Origin: a virus
IMG/VR virus record: IMGVR_UViG_3300035698_008245
Coordinates: 1 to 27,944 of that record
Strand: one strand, 5' to 3'
Length of the DNA stretch: 27,944 nucleotides
Below are positions 4,170-10,861 of this stretch, in pieces. Position 1 is the first letter of the stretch; each line of letters starts with the position of its first letter. The position numbers were made by a program, and so were the translations under genes. Below the pieces are notes generated by a model that ran no database searches, was not told where the DNA came from, and saw only the letters and a list, made by a program, of their open reading frames with translations.

Positions 4170-6773
4170 ATGAGCGTCCCGCCTTGGTTTGATCTCAGCT
4201 ATAAATCCACGATAATTTATTACATCAAGATATTGGGGGCCGCTGAAGAGAAGGGCGAAGAGGAAGTTCTGGATGCCAAGAGGCATTTAGCCGAAAACGA
4301 TCTATTCTTTCTGCTGGTGAACGTCCTCAACCGCAAAGACATCCTGCATCCTTGGCTTTTCGAGCGTTGCCGCGAGGTTCAGCGTGACCCTAACGACCAC
4401 TTGGATCTATGGGCGAGAGAGCACTATAAAGATTTTAATGTTGAAGAACCCGTGGCAACGCCAACAGGATGGAAAAAGCACGGCGATCTGGTTGTCGGTG
4501 ATTGGGTTTATGGATCTAGTGGCGGTCCTGTGAAGGTTGTGGCCCTGAGTGAGCGATTCACAGACGCGCAATGTTACAGGATCACGTTCGATGATGGCTA
4601 TGAGGCAGTGTGCGGCTCTGGTCACTTGTGGGAGGTCGAGAAGCACACGAGAAAACGCAAAGGAAAAGGCCGTGTCTATAGGGAAAAGGTGGTCCTTCCG
4701 ACGCACGAAATTGCTGGTATGGATCACAAGGCCGATAAACGCCTGTCAATTCCAGTGGCTCCGCCTCTTCTGAATGTTGAGCATATTCTTCCCATAGAGC
4801 CTTATGTTTTGGGATTGTGGCTTGGTGATGGAATCTCAGCAGATGGAAGGATAACAAGCGCTTATGATGAAATATGGGATTATATCTCAGATTTAGGGTG
4901 CGAGCTATCGGACAATGCAAGGAAAGACGACACACAGACCAGAACTGTCTACGGTATCGGGCCACTCTTGCGAGATATCGGCGCTTTAAACAATAAGCAC
5001 ATACCCAGAGGCTATGCTTGGGCTAACGAGAGGCAGCGCAGAGAGCTTTTGCAAGGACTGATGGATAGCGGCGGGCATTGCAGCACACGAGGAACTGCTA
5101 CATTCTGCAATCAGAGCGAGCAATTAGCCAACGATGTGTTTGATCTGTGCCAAAGCCTTGGGTTAAAGCCAAGTACATACCGCTATGAGGGCGACAAAAA
5201 GCCGTATTGGCAGGTGGCGTTTCAAGCTTATGAGGCTGACAATCCGTTTAGAATTAAAAGAAAGCTATTACGCTGCAAAAAAGGCGCAAGAAAATCACCG
5301 AGGAGATACATTGTTTCCGTCGAACAGGTGGAAACGGTTGAGACATCTTGCATACAGGTCGATGCAGAAGATGGCGTATATCTTGTTGGGAGGAATCTTG
5401 TGCCAACGCACAACTCAACAGTAATCACATTTGGCCTGACAATCTTTGATCTGATCAACGACCCAGAGCTGACCATTGCCATCTTCAGCCATACCAAGCC
5501 CATTGCGAAGAAGTTTCTAGGCCAGATCAAATCAGAATTTGAAATGAATGAGGATCTGCCGCGCCTATGGCCCGATATTTTCTATGAGAACCCCAAGTCG
5601 GATGCCCCGAAATGGTCTGAAGACACCGGAATCATCATCAAACGCAAGAGCAATCCCAAGGAAGCTACGATTGAGGCGCATGGTTTGGTTGATGGACAGC
5701 CCACATCTCGCCACTTCAAGGGCCGTGTGTACGATGATGTTGTGACAATGGAGAGCGTAAACACGCCTGATCAGATCTCCAAGACCACCAAGGCACGCCA
5801 AATGAGTGATAACCTCGGCGCTTCCGGTGGATGGGTGCGCTATCTCGGTACGAGATACCACCTGTTCGATGATTACCGCGTCATGATCGACGACAAGGTG
5901 GCCACTCCGCGCATTCATCCGGCAACCATAGACGGCACGGAAAACGGCGAGCCCGTGCTTATGACCCGCGAGGACTTGGCCAAGAAGCGCAGAAACCAAG
6001 GCCCGTATGTGTTCTCCTCGCAGATGTTACTTGATCCAACTGCCGATAAGGCTATGGGATTCGACAAGAGGTGGCTGGCCCATGGCGATGTGGATTTTTC
6101 GGGGGCCATGAGATCACTCTGGCGGTTCATTATTGTTGACCCAGCGGGCTCAAAGCAGCGCAAAGGCAACGATTACACTACAATGTGGGTTATCGGGCAC
6201 GGCGAGGATAAGAAATACCGCGTTCTCGATATCGTGCGTGATCGCCTTAGTCTCTCAGGCCGGTGCTCTACGCTTATGGAGCTACACAGGCATTGGGAAC
6301 CGCACCTTGTCGCGTATGAGGAATACGGGATGCAGGCCGATATCGAACATATCAAGTATGTTCAGGAGCAAGAGCTTTATGATTTTAATATCGTGCCGCT
6401 TGGTGGTTCAATGCCCAAAACGCACCGTATTCTGCGTCTTGTGCCCATGTTTGAAAACGGATTTGTGCCAGTTGACGAGGGCGGCGATGGTGTTTCAAAG
6501 AGCAGGATTATCCTACCGACATCGTGCTATAAGCCAGACTATCAGGGCCATAGCCGCGATCTCGTCAAGGATTTCATTGAGCAGGAATACACGGCCTTCC
6601 CTGTTTTGTCACATGATGATATGCTAGATGATCTGGCGCGTATCGTGGACCTTGAGGAAATGGGCCTGATTGAGATACCGAAGAAGCTTCCGGCCAAGGC
6701 GCACGGCTATGGATTGAATGCTGGTCTTAGAAACTTAGGAAAATCAAGGAAAGATTCATGGCTTACGGTTTAA
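4170..6773 (+). CDS. terL: Terminase large subunit interrupted by an intein
   Basis: An 867-aa precursor; removing the intein leaves 539 aa, normal for a large terminase. The ATPase P-loop is split: WAREHYK ends the N-extein (K87) and S416-T417 starts the C-extein, so the rejoined motif is REHYKST. Walker B is RVYDDVV (D522, D523). The C-terminal RNase H-like headful nuclease has motif I FIIVDPAG (D657), motif II VAYEEYG (E717/E718) and motif III SHDDMLDD (H815-D820). The protein pumps DNA into procapsids through the portal and cuts the concatemer. AGGA lies 10 nt upstream of the ATG, one base after the small terminase; the 3' end overlaps the portal gene by 16 nt. Without splicing the ATPase site is destroyed, so packaging must depend on intein removal. 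Confidence 0.95.
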   Translation: MSVPPWFDLSYKSTIIYYIKILGAAEEKGEEEVLDAKRHLAENDLFFLLVNVLNRKDILHPWLFERCREVQRDPNDHLDLWAREHYKDFNVEEPVATPTGWKKHGDLVVGDWVYGSSGGPVKVVALSERFTDAQCYRITFDDGYEAVCGSGHLWEVEKHTRKRKGKGRVYREKVVLPTHEIAGMDHKADKRLSIPVAPPLLNVEHILPIEPYVLGLWLGDGISADGRITSAYDEIWDYISDLGCELSDNARKDDTQTRTVYGIGPLLRDIGALNNKHIPRGYAWANERQRRELLQGLMDSGGHCSTRGTATFCNQSEQLANDVFDLCQSLGLKPSTYRYEGDKKPYWQVAFQAYEADNPFRIKRKLLRCKKGARKSPRRYIVSVEQVETVETSCIQVDAEDGVYLVGRNLVPTHNSTVITFGLTIFDLINDPELTIAIFSHTKPIAKKFLGQIKSEFEMNEDLPRLWPDIFYENPKSDAPKWSEDTGIIIKRKSNPKEATIEAHGLVDGQPTSRHFKGRVYDDVVTMESVNTPDQISKTTKARQMSDNLGASGGWVRYLGTRYHLFDDYRVMIDDKVATPRIHPATIDGTENGEPVLMTREDLAKKRRNQGPYVFSSQMLLDPTADKAMGFDKRWLAHGDVDFSGAMRSLWRFIIVDPAGSKQRKGNDYTTMWVIGHGEDKKYRVLDIVRDRLSLSGRCSTLMELHRHWEPHLVAYEEYGMQADIEHIKYVQEQELYDFNIVPLGGSMPKTHRILRLVPMFENGFVPVDEGGDGVSKSRIILPTSCYKPDYQGHSRDLVKDFIEQEYTAFPVLSHDDMLDDLARIVDLEEMGLIEIPKKLPAKAHGYGLNAGLRNLGKSRKDSWLTV
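4431..5414 (+). other. Intein with class 3 hallmarks and LAGLIDADG endonuclease domain, inside terL
   Basis: A 328-residue insertion (precursor residues 88-415). The N-terminal Hint block reads EEPVATPTGWKKHGDLVVGD but position 1 is Asp88, not Cys, Ser or Ala. The C-terminal block ends VPTHN (N415) followed by Ser416. Three residues match the class 3 signature: W154 in block B (SGHLWEV), C394 in block F (TSCIQVDAEDG) and T413 just before His-Asn. In class 3 inteins the block F cysteine replaces the missing first-residue nucleophile. Between them is a two-motif DOD homing endonuclease: YVLGLWLGDG (D220) and LLQGLMDSGG (299-302 region), the second lacking its usual acidic residue. The junctions are placed by restoring REHYKST and could shift by one residue. 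Confidence 0.88.
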
Positions 6774-8707
6774 CAAAGCAATTACCAGATGATAACCAAG
6801 AGCTAGTGCGCAGGCTGGCAATGCGTTGGATCAGAGCGGCAGGACCGCACAACGTATGGGCAGAGAGGGCAAAGCAGTGCACCGAATTTCTTGAGGGAGA
6901 TCAGTGGACCGAAGAGCAAAAGGCCGCAATGCGCGAGATACAGCGCAACGCCCTTACCATCAACAAGATTGCGCCATTGTTCCGGTTGGTTATGGGCTAT
7001 CAATCCTCGAATCGGCTCGATGTTAATTATCAGCCAACCAATGACGCGCAATCAACACAAGACATGGGAGAACTTCTTTCCGCCGTTTACAAGTCCGAAG
7101 CGGGTAGGATGGATTTGAAGTACATTGATTCCGAGGTTTTCGCAGATGGAATTACCACCGGGCGAGGCTTCTGGGATAAGCGTCTTGATTTTGAGAATAA
7201 TGATTTAGGTGAGATGAGGGTAGTAAACAGCGACCCATTCTCAACGTATATCGACCCGGACGCCAGCACATATGACCTTGAGAACTCAGCGGCCTATATC
7301 CAGGATAGTGTGTGGACTGACATTGACTCCATCGCCTCGCTTTACGGACCTGAGGCCGGGCGCGCAGTTGAGGATATGAATTCAGGCGGATATCAATCAT
7401 CACTCTTACATTTCCTTGGCGAGCAAGACGTGTCCCCAGAGCGGTTCTTCGGGAAGTACGCGGATGATAAGGCTATGGGCAATTGGGCCGATGTTTATCA
7501 TACCGATTTCGTGGATCGTCAGGCTAAGCGTGTAAGGCTGCTCGATTCCCAGTACAAAGTCACAAGCGTAAAGCCATGCTTCATTGATTTGGAAACCGGG
7601 GATAAGGAGCCAATACCGGACGAGTGGCTTAAACCTGAAAACCACCATAAGATTGATAAATCCCTCGAATATGCGGAGAAGGTCGGCAACCCCCTCAAAA
7701 TAGTGAACCGCCCAGTCAAGCGCGTGCGTTGGAGCGTGTCAGCCGGAGATATCCTCATTTACGATGGCTGGTCCCCATATGATTCCTACACCAAAGTCGG
7801 TTTCTTCCCTTATTTCAGACGCGGTAAGACGCGCGGTATGATCGACGATCTGATTGATCCGCAAATGGAAATCAACAAAAAGCGCTCTGTGATCTCCGAC
7901 ATCCTCAACAGAAACGCAAACTCAGGTTGGATCTACGAGGAATCTGCTCTTGACCCCGATCAAGAAGAGAACCTGCGCAGTTACGGGTCTGCGCCTGGCA
8001 TCAATGTTAAATGGAAGCGTAATGCTCAGAACTCAGAAGCACCAAAACGCATTGAGCCCGGCGGATATCCACAAGGGCTTGATCGTCTTGAGCAGAAGTC
8101 CACAGACGATCTGAACCAGATTAGCGGCATCAATGAGAGCGCGATGGGACAGATTGACCGTGTGCAGAGCGGCAGAGCTATCGAGGCAAGGCAGCGCCAA
8201 GCTGTTCTATCCATCCAGCTTTATCAGGATAACTTCCAGCGCTCTAAGAAGCTTTTAGGCAAAAAAGGCCTTGAGATAATGCAGAAGCATTACACAGAGT
8301 CTCGCGTTTACCGGATCGTTGGCGAGGACAGTAATCTCGTTACGCATGAGATCAACAAGAAACAGCAGACCGGAACGAACTCATTTGAGCGCCTGAACGA
8401 CATCACCGTGGGCAACTACTCGGTTGTGATCGACGAGACACCGATCAGCGCGACATTCAAACAAGCACAGTTCGAAGAAATGATGATGTTGCTTGAGAAG
8501 CTTGGACCAGTGGGTGAGGCGCTTGTCCAGACATCGCCTGAGCTTATTATTGACCAGACATCCATGCCGCGCAAGGAAGACTGGAAGAAGGGATTAATGC
8601 GGGCCTCGGCAATGACACCACCGGGAACTGAGGGCGCATCAGCAGGGGGAGCGGGATCAATGCCTGTCGGACCAGCAGCGGGCACGCCGGAGAAATTCGT
8701 ATCATGA
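6758..8707 (+). CDS. Portal protein, P22 gp1-like
   Basis: A 649-aa protein of the P22-type portal family, slightly shorter than P22 gp1. Diagnostic stretches are the N-terminal GDQWTEEQKAAM, LTINKIAPLFRLVMGYQ, the acidic pair SDPFSTYIDPDAS, a central GMIDDLIDPQMEINKKRS and the long helix region QSGRAIEARQRQAVLSIQLY. The portal forms the dodecameric ring through which DNA enters and leaves the head and on which the tail is built. AAGGAA precedes the ATG, which lies within the last codons of the terminase gene (16-nt overlap). The Gly/Ala/Pro-rich tail (ASAGGAGSMPVGPAAG) is probably disordered. Confidence 0.93.
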   Translation: MAYGLTKQLPDDNQELVRRLAMRWIRAAGPHNVWAERAKQCTEFLEGDQWTEEQKAAMREIQRNALTINKIAPLFRLVMGYQSSNRLDVNYQPTNDAQSTQDMGELLSAVYKSEAGRMDLKYIDSEVFADGITTGRGFWDKRLDFENNDLGEMRVVNSDPFSTYIDPDASTYDLENSAAYIQDSVWTDIDSIASLYGPEAGRAVEDMNSGGYQSSLLHFLGEQDVSPERFFGKYADDKAMGNWADVYHTDFVDRQAKRVRLLDSQYKVTSVKPCFIDLETGDKEPIPDEWLKPENHHKIDKSLEYAEKVGNPLKIVNRPVKRVRWSVSAGDILIYDGWSPYDSYTKVGFFPYFRRGKTRGMIDDLIDPQMEINKKRSVISDILNRNANSGWIYEESALDPDQEENLRSYGSAPGINVKWKRNAQNSEAPKRIEPGGYPQGLDRLEQKSTDDLNQISGINESAMGQIDRVQSGRAIEARQRQAVLSIQLYQDNFQRSKKLLGKKGLEIMQKHYTESRVYRIVGEDSNLVTHEINKKQQTGTNSFERLNDITVGNYSVVIDETPISATFKQAQFEEMMMLLEKLGPVGEALVQTSPELIIDQTSMPRKEDWKKGLMRASAMTPPGTEGASAGGAGSMPVGPAAGTPEKFVS

Positions 8708-8766
8708 GCAAGATAGTTGTAGTCGAGCAGCTTATTGGTGAAATAGTCTTGAACGGCCTTAAATGA
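8704..8766 (+). CDS. 20-codon mini-gene bridging portal and next gene
   Basis: The ATG at 8704 overlaps the portal stop (ATGA) and its own TGA overlaps the next ATG (8763-8766, again ATGA). The product MSKIVVVEQLIGEIVLNGLK would be a single amphipathic helix. No independent ribosome site is seen. The double overlap implies that ribosomes terminating on the portal gene could re-initiate here and then on the 185-aa gene, so it may serve coupling more than encode a functional peptide. Confidence 0.4.
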   Translation: MSKIVVVEQLIGEIVLNGLK

Positions 8767-9320
8767 CACTTCCAAATAACATCTGGGAAAGCCCCGTAAT
8801 CCGCAAGAGCCTGTTCACCGAGGCCGGGTTTGAGAGCAGCAATGGATTCCCCTCTAAAATTCAATATTGGTTTGTCGCACCAGAAGCCGAAACTATGCTC
8901 GGTAATGTCGTCCTGGCTAACTTTATCGAGAGCCCTTTCGACATACCGCCCCATGGAGTGCAGCAGGAATTCGCTAGGAAGCTCCGTGAGAGCCTTCAGA
9001 GGCATGAGGGGCATGATGGCGTATGGTTAGTAGGTTGGACGCACCCACCGGCCACTGGAAACGTAATACGCACCGATGGAGATAATTGCTGGGGCCGCAT
9101 GGTGATGATATGGCTTGATGAAGACGCAGATCCACATATTGTCTACGACACAGACGAGCCAGCTATTAAAATCTTCGCAAACGGCCATGAATACTACACC
9201 AATCGTTGCGCTCAGGCGTATAGCACGTGGAACGAAGAGTACGGCAAGAAGTCGATTAAGAGCGATATGTTTTTGAAAGACGGTCAGACGAAGAAGGCGG
9301 CGCTTGAGGCGCTGGGTTAA
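8763..9320 (+). CDS. Hypothetical phage protein downstream of portal
   Basis: A 185-aa soluble, mixed alpha/beta protein starting MTLPNNIWESPVIRKSLF. Recognisable segments are PFDIPPHGVQQEFARKL, GVWLVGWTHPPATGNV and an acidic DEDADPHIVYDTDEPAIK; none matches an enzyme motif I can name. The C-terminus is basic (KDGQTKKAALEALG). It is coupled to the portal by the 20-codon bridge. Its stop overlaps by 4 nt the stop of the convergent truncated phosphatase gene, so the leftward cassette abuts it exactly. Function unknown. Confidence 0.65.
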   Translation: MTLPNNIWESPVIRKSLFTEAGFESSNGFPSKIQYWFVAPEAETMLGNVVLANFIESPFDIPPHGVQQEFARKLRESLQRHEGHDGVWLVGWTHPPATGNVIRTDGDNCWGRMVMIWLDEDADPHIVYDTDEPAIKIFANGHEYYTNRCAQAYSTWNEEYGKKSIKSDMFLKDGQTKKAALEALG

Positions 9321-9436
9321 TCACGATATAAAGGAAAATGCGCGTCCCATTTCGGTTTTGGGCGCTGTACAAGGTGCTGCCTATGTTCATTCAGAGATAT
9401 TGTTCCGTCTATGTCGAAAATATATATCGGCTTCAC
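9317..9436 (-). pseudogene. Truncated HAD-superfamily phosphatase (polynucleotide kinase 3'-phosphatase-like) fragment
   Basis: A 39-aa leftward frame from GTG 9436 with a very strong GGAGG ribosome site. It reads KPIYIFDIDGTISLNEHRQH and then LVQRPKPKWDAHFPLYRD. FDIDGT is HAD motif I (nucleophile and acid Asp), and LNEHRQH followed by K-x-x-W-D-A-x-F is the characteristic opening of phage PNK-type 3'-phosphatase domains, which normally run to about 150 residues. Motifs II to IV are missing, so the enzyme cannot be active alone. The stop coincides with the end of the convergent 8763 gene, which suggests a recombination boundary. The GTG overlaps the upstream stop (GTGA). Confidence 0.7.
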
Positions 9437-9606
9437 TTTTTGCCCTCCTCAAATATTGTATAACTATCCATCATGCTTGTTATTTCGCTCGGTGTGATCA
9501 TTGCCACAGGGCCCCGCACGTAATCCCAATAGCATTTTGTTAGAAAGCCCGCTTGGAACGCCGATACGGCTATTAAAACACATATTAAAACTGCTTGCTT
9601 ACTCAT
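9433..9606 (-). CDS. Small membrane-anchored protein
   Basis: A 57-aa leftward protein starting MSKQAVLICVLIAVSAFQAG. I chose ATG 9606 because it overlaps the stop of the RHH gene (ATGA) and GGAAAG lies just upstream; a longer start would lie inside the RHH gene in another frame. Residues about 5-22 form one transmembrane helix with a short N-terminus, either an uncleaved anchor or a signal peptide. The remaining C-terminal part (DYVRGPVAMITPSEITSMMD) is polar. The family is not recognised. It belongs to the leftward cassette. Confidence 0.55.
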   Translation of the reverse strand: MSKQAVLICVLIAVSAFQAGFLTKCYWDYVRGPVAMITPSEITSMMDSYTIFEEGKK

Positions 9607-9779
9607 TCTTTCCAATCCTTCATTTCGATGCCCCACTCCACAAGTATTCTCACCTGCTCGTTGAAGGTCACACGGTTAATTTCTGCCAACTCAGTGATCT
9701 CGTCGAATACATCAGGATCAAACCCGATGGATATTTTGAGTTTAAGTCTGCCTGGAGCTTTAAATCCCTTGGCCATCAT
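9603..9779 (-). CDS. Ribbon-helix-helix (Arc/CopG-like) DNA-binding protein
   Basis: A 58-aa leftward protein. After a basic arm (MAKGFKAPGR) comes the strand LKLKISIGFD, helix A PDVFDEITELAEINR, the turn VTFNEQ and helix B VRILVEWGIEM, which fits the RHH fold with alternating residues on the strand contacting DNA. AAGGAG lies about 7 nt before the first of two tandem ATGs, within the end of the upstream 105-aa gene. It overlaps the membrane-peptide gene by 4 nt. It probably autoregulates the leftward cassette or controls phage late genes; the target is unknown. Confidence 0.7.
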   Translation of the reverse strand: MMAKGFKAPGRLKLKISIGFDPDVFDEITELAEINRVTFNEQVRILVEWGIEMKDWKE

Positions 9780-9781
9780 CC

Positions 9782-10099
9782 CTATTCTCCTTCTGTTTCG
9801 TGGTTGTTCGCTTTGCTTGTGGTTTCATCCGTAGCTACCGGGGCGGGCTTTAGGGCTTTGTCGAGGGTTTGCAACGCATCGTTAAAATCAAGAAAGTCCG
9901 CGCCTGACGTTTTCTTCATCAGATCGGCCAATTTTAATTTAGCCATAATCACATCATCATCCCCCACCGGCCCAATCTCGGACAGGGCGGCTTTGATTGT
10001 ATCCCAATGGTTTGTGTACCATTCGTGTATGTAATCTGCCGAGCCTTTACCCTTTGGCGGCATTTCATCAAGCGCCGCAGTCTTCTGTTCTTTACTCAT
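9782..10099 (-). CDS. Hypothetical acidic/helical protein of the leftward cassette
   Basis: A 105-aa leftward protein. It starts MSKEQKTAALDEMPPKGKGS and continues with helical segments (ADYIHEWYTNHWDTIKAALS, VIMAKLKLADLMKKT, FNDALQTLDKAL) and a disordered acidic tail. The ATG overlaps the stop of the 61-aa gene (ATGA), and its 3' end carries the ribosome site of the RHH gene. No recognised family. Gene position suggests co-translation with both neighbours. Confidence 0.6.
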   Translation of the reverse strand: MSKEQKTAALDEMPPKGKGSADYIHEWYTNHWDTIKAALSEIGPVGDDDVIMAKLKLADLMKKTSGADFLDFNDALQTLDKALKPAPVATDETTSKANNHETEGE

Positions 10100-10281
10100 C
10101 TTTGTTTTACCTCAAATTTATTCGTGTCAACAATCACATAACCTCCACCAATGTCAGACCATCCATGCTGTCTCTCGCAGGCTTCCTTGGCTAGCTGGAT
10201 CATTTCCTTATTTCGTGCGCGTCTACGCACTATGTCCTTGTGATGTGGCTTCCATTTCAATCGTTCTGTTGCGTCGCCCAT
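10096..10281 (-). CDS. Small basic protein of the leftward cassette
   Basis: A 61-aa leftward protein rich in Arg and Lys (KWKPHHKDIVRRRARNKEMI) with a short beta-like end (GGGYVIVDTNKFEVKQR). Basic composition suggests nucleic-acid contact, but no named fold is visible. A weak GAAGAG site lies upstream. It overlaps the 105-aa gene by 4 nt and follows the 23-codon ORF by 33 nt. Confidence 0.55.
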   Translation of the reverse strand: MGDATERLKWKPHHKDIVRRRARNKEMIQLAKEACERQHGWSDIGGGYVIVDTNKFEVKQR

Positions 10282-10314
10282 TATCTTTACTCTTCTGTTT
10301 TGTTCTTATCTTTT

Positions 10315-10386
10315 CTAAAGCTGCTGCTTATCAATCGGAACGATACACATCCCTAATGTTGATATCCCGTGGTGGTCGGCTACCAT
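10315..10386 (-). CDS. 23-codon ORF, first in the leftward cassette
   Basis: ATG 10386 is preceded by AAAGGAAACGGGT, a strong ribosome site, and encodes MVADHHGISTLGMCIVPIDK plus QQL. It lies about 33 nt downstream of the leftward promoter candidate. It is too short to classify; it could be a leader peptide or a small regulator. Confidence 0.4.
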   Translation of the reverse strand: MVADHHGISTLGMCIVPIDKQQL

Positions 10387-10418
10387 ACCCGTTTCCTTTT
10401 AGGGTTTATAATGAACCC

Positions 10419-10447
10419 ACATTACAGAACGAATATCCAAATGTAAA
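10419..10447 (-). promoter_or_regulatory. Promoter of the leftward cassette
   Basis: On the minus strand TTTACA (10447-10442), a 17-nt spacer and TAATGT (10424-10419) give a strong sigma-70-like promoter in AT-rich DNA, positioned to drive all six leftward genes. The -10 is identical to that of the leftward promoter at 427-432. Confidence 0.6.
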
Positions 10448-10489
10448 ACTATTAATAAGACCTAATATTTTTTTAATTTCAGTTATTAT

Positions 10490-10495
10490 TATACT
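10490..10495 (+). promoter_or_regulatory. Possible -10 element for the DUF2292-like gene
   Basis: TATACT at 10490-10495 (and TACACT at 10501-10506) precede the ATG at 10513 by less than 20 nt. No convincing -35 is seen. If used, the message would have almost no leader, consistent with the absence of a Shine-Dalgarno site. Confidence 0.25.
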
Positions 10496-10512
10496 TTTGG
10501 TACACTCGACGC

Positions 10513-10659
10513 ATGGACATAAAGCTTCAGTGGGCGATCACGAAAATCATGGAACGGATAAATCCGAAGTTCTACGGATCTATAACGCTCGTGTTCCAGG
10601 CAGGACAGCTTCACTGCATCAAGACAGAACAGACAGAGAAACCAGAACAGTTGACTTAA
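10513..10659 (+). CDS. DUF2292 (YezD)-like small protein
   Basis: A 48-aa protein starting MDIKLQWAITKIMERINPKF and continuing YGSITLVFQAGQLHCIKTEQ. The pattern helix, then Y/F-G-S-I-T-L-V-F-Q-x-G-x-L, then I-K-T-E-x-T matches the DUF2292/YezD family of short proteins seen in bacteria and phages; its function is unknown. There is no ribosome site upstream and candidate -10 hexamers are very close, so translation may be leaderless. It is divergent from the leftward cassette and ends just before the terminator at 10703. A longer rightward frame across the same region (start 10215) is rejected as non-coding. Confidence 0.65.
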   Translation: MDIKLQWAITKIMERINPKFYGSITLVFQAGQLHCIKTEQTEKPEQLT

Positions 10660-10861
10660 ATATCCCTCTGTGACATCATTATCTTAAGGTATTGGAATGA
10701 CCAAGCCGCTTTCGCAGAAATGCGAGGCGGCTTTTTGCATTTTTAATACCCCTCCCGCCGCCGGGGATAATAGGGCGTTATCAGCCTACATACAGGCGTC
10801 AATGTATGTGCCGTCGTCGGGTTTCGGACGCTTACCGCTAGTCTGCGAAAAGGACAAAACT
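10660..10861 (+). other. Intergenic region with terminator and structured leader of the scaffold gene
   Basis: About 200 nt without a convincing gene. It contains the terminator at 10703-10736 and then two further inverted repeats: GATAA/TTATC (10766-10782) and ACATACA/TGTATGT (10788-10809, 8-nt loop). These could be hairpins in the 5' leader of the scaffold message or an operator. I see no good sigma-70 promoter between the terminator and the ATG at 10862. Confidence 0.5.
10703..10736 (+). terminator. Strong intrinsic terminator between portal and scaffold
   Basis: AAGCCGC pairs with GCGGCTT, and an inner TCGCA/TGCGA stem is capped by a GAAA (GNRA) tetraloop; five T follow the outer stem and a second T run lies shortly after. 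It ends rightward transcription after the DUF2292-like gene and separates portal from capsid transcription. Confidence 0.85.

Noticed and set aside
10215-10673. A 152-codon rightward frame across the divergent intergenic region
   Set aside because: It starts inside the leftward 61-aa gene, crosses a strong leftward promoter, has no ribosome site and an unprotein-like composition. The DUF2292-like gene at 10513-10659 in another frame is far better supported.
10697-10861. N-terminal extension of the scaffold gene from ATG 10697
   Set aside because: It would translate through the terminator hairpin at 10703-10736 and has no ribosome site; ATG 10862 has AAAAGGAC and begins the acidic region.
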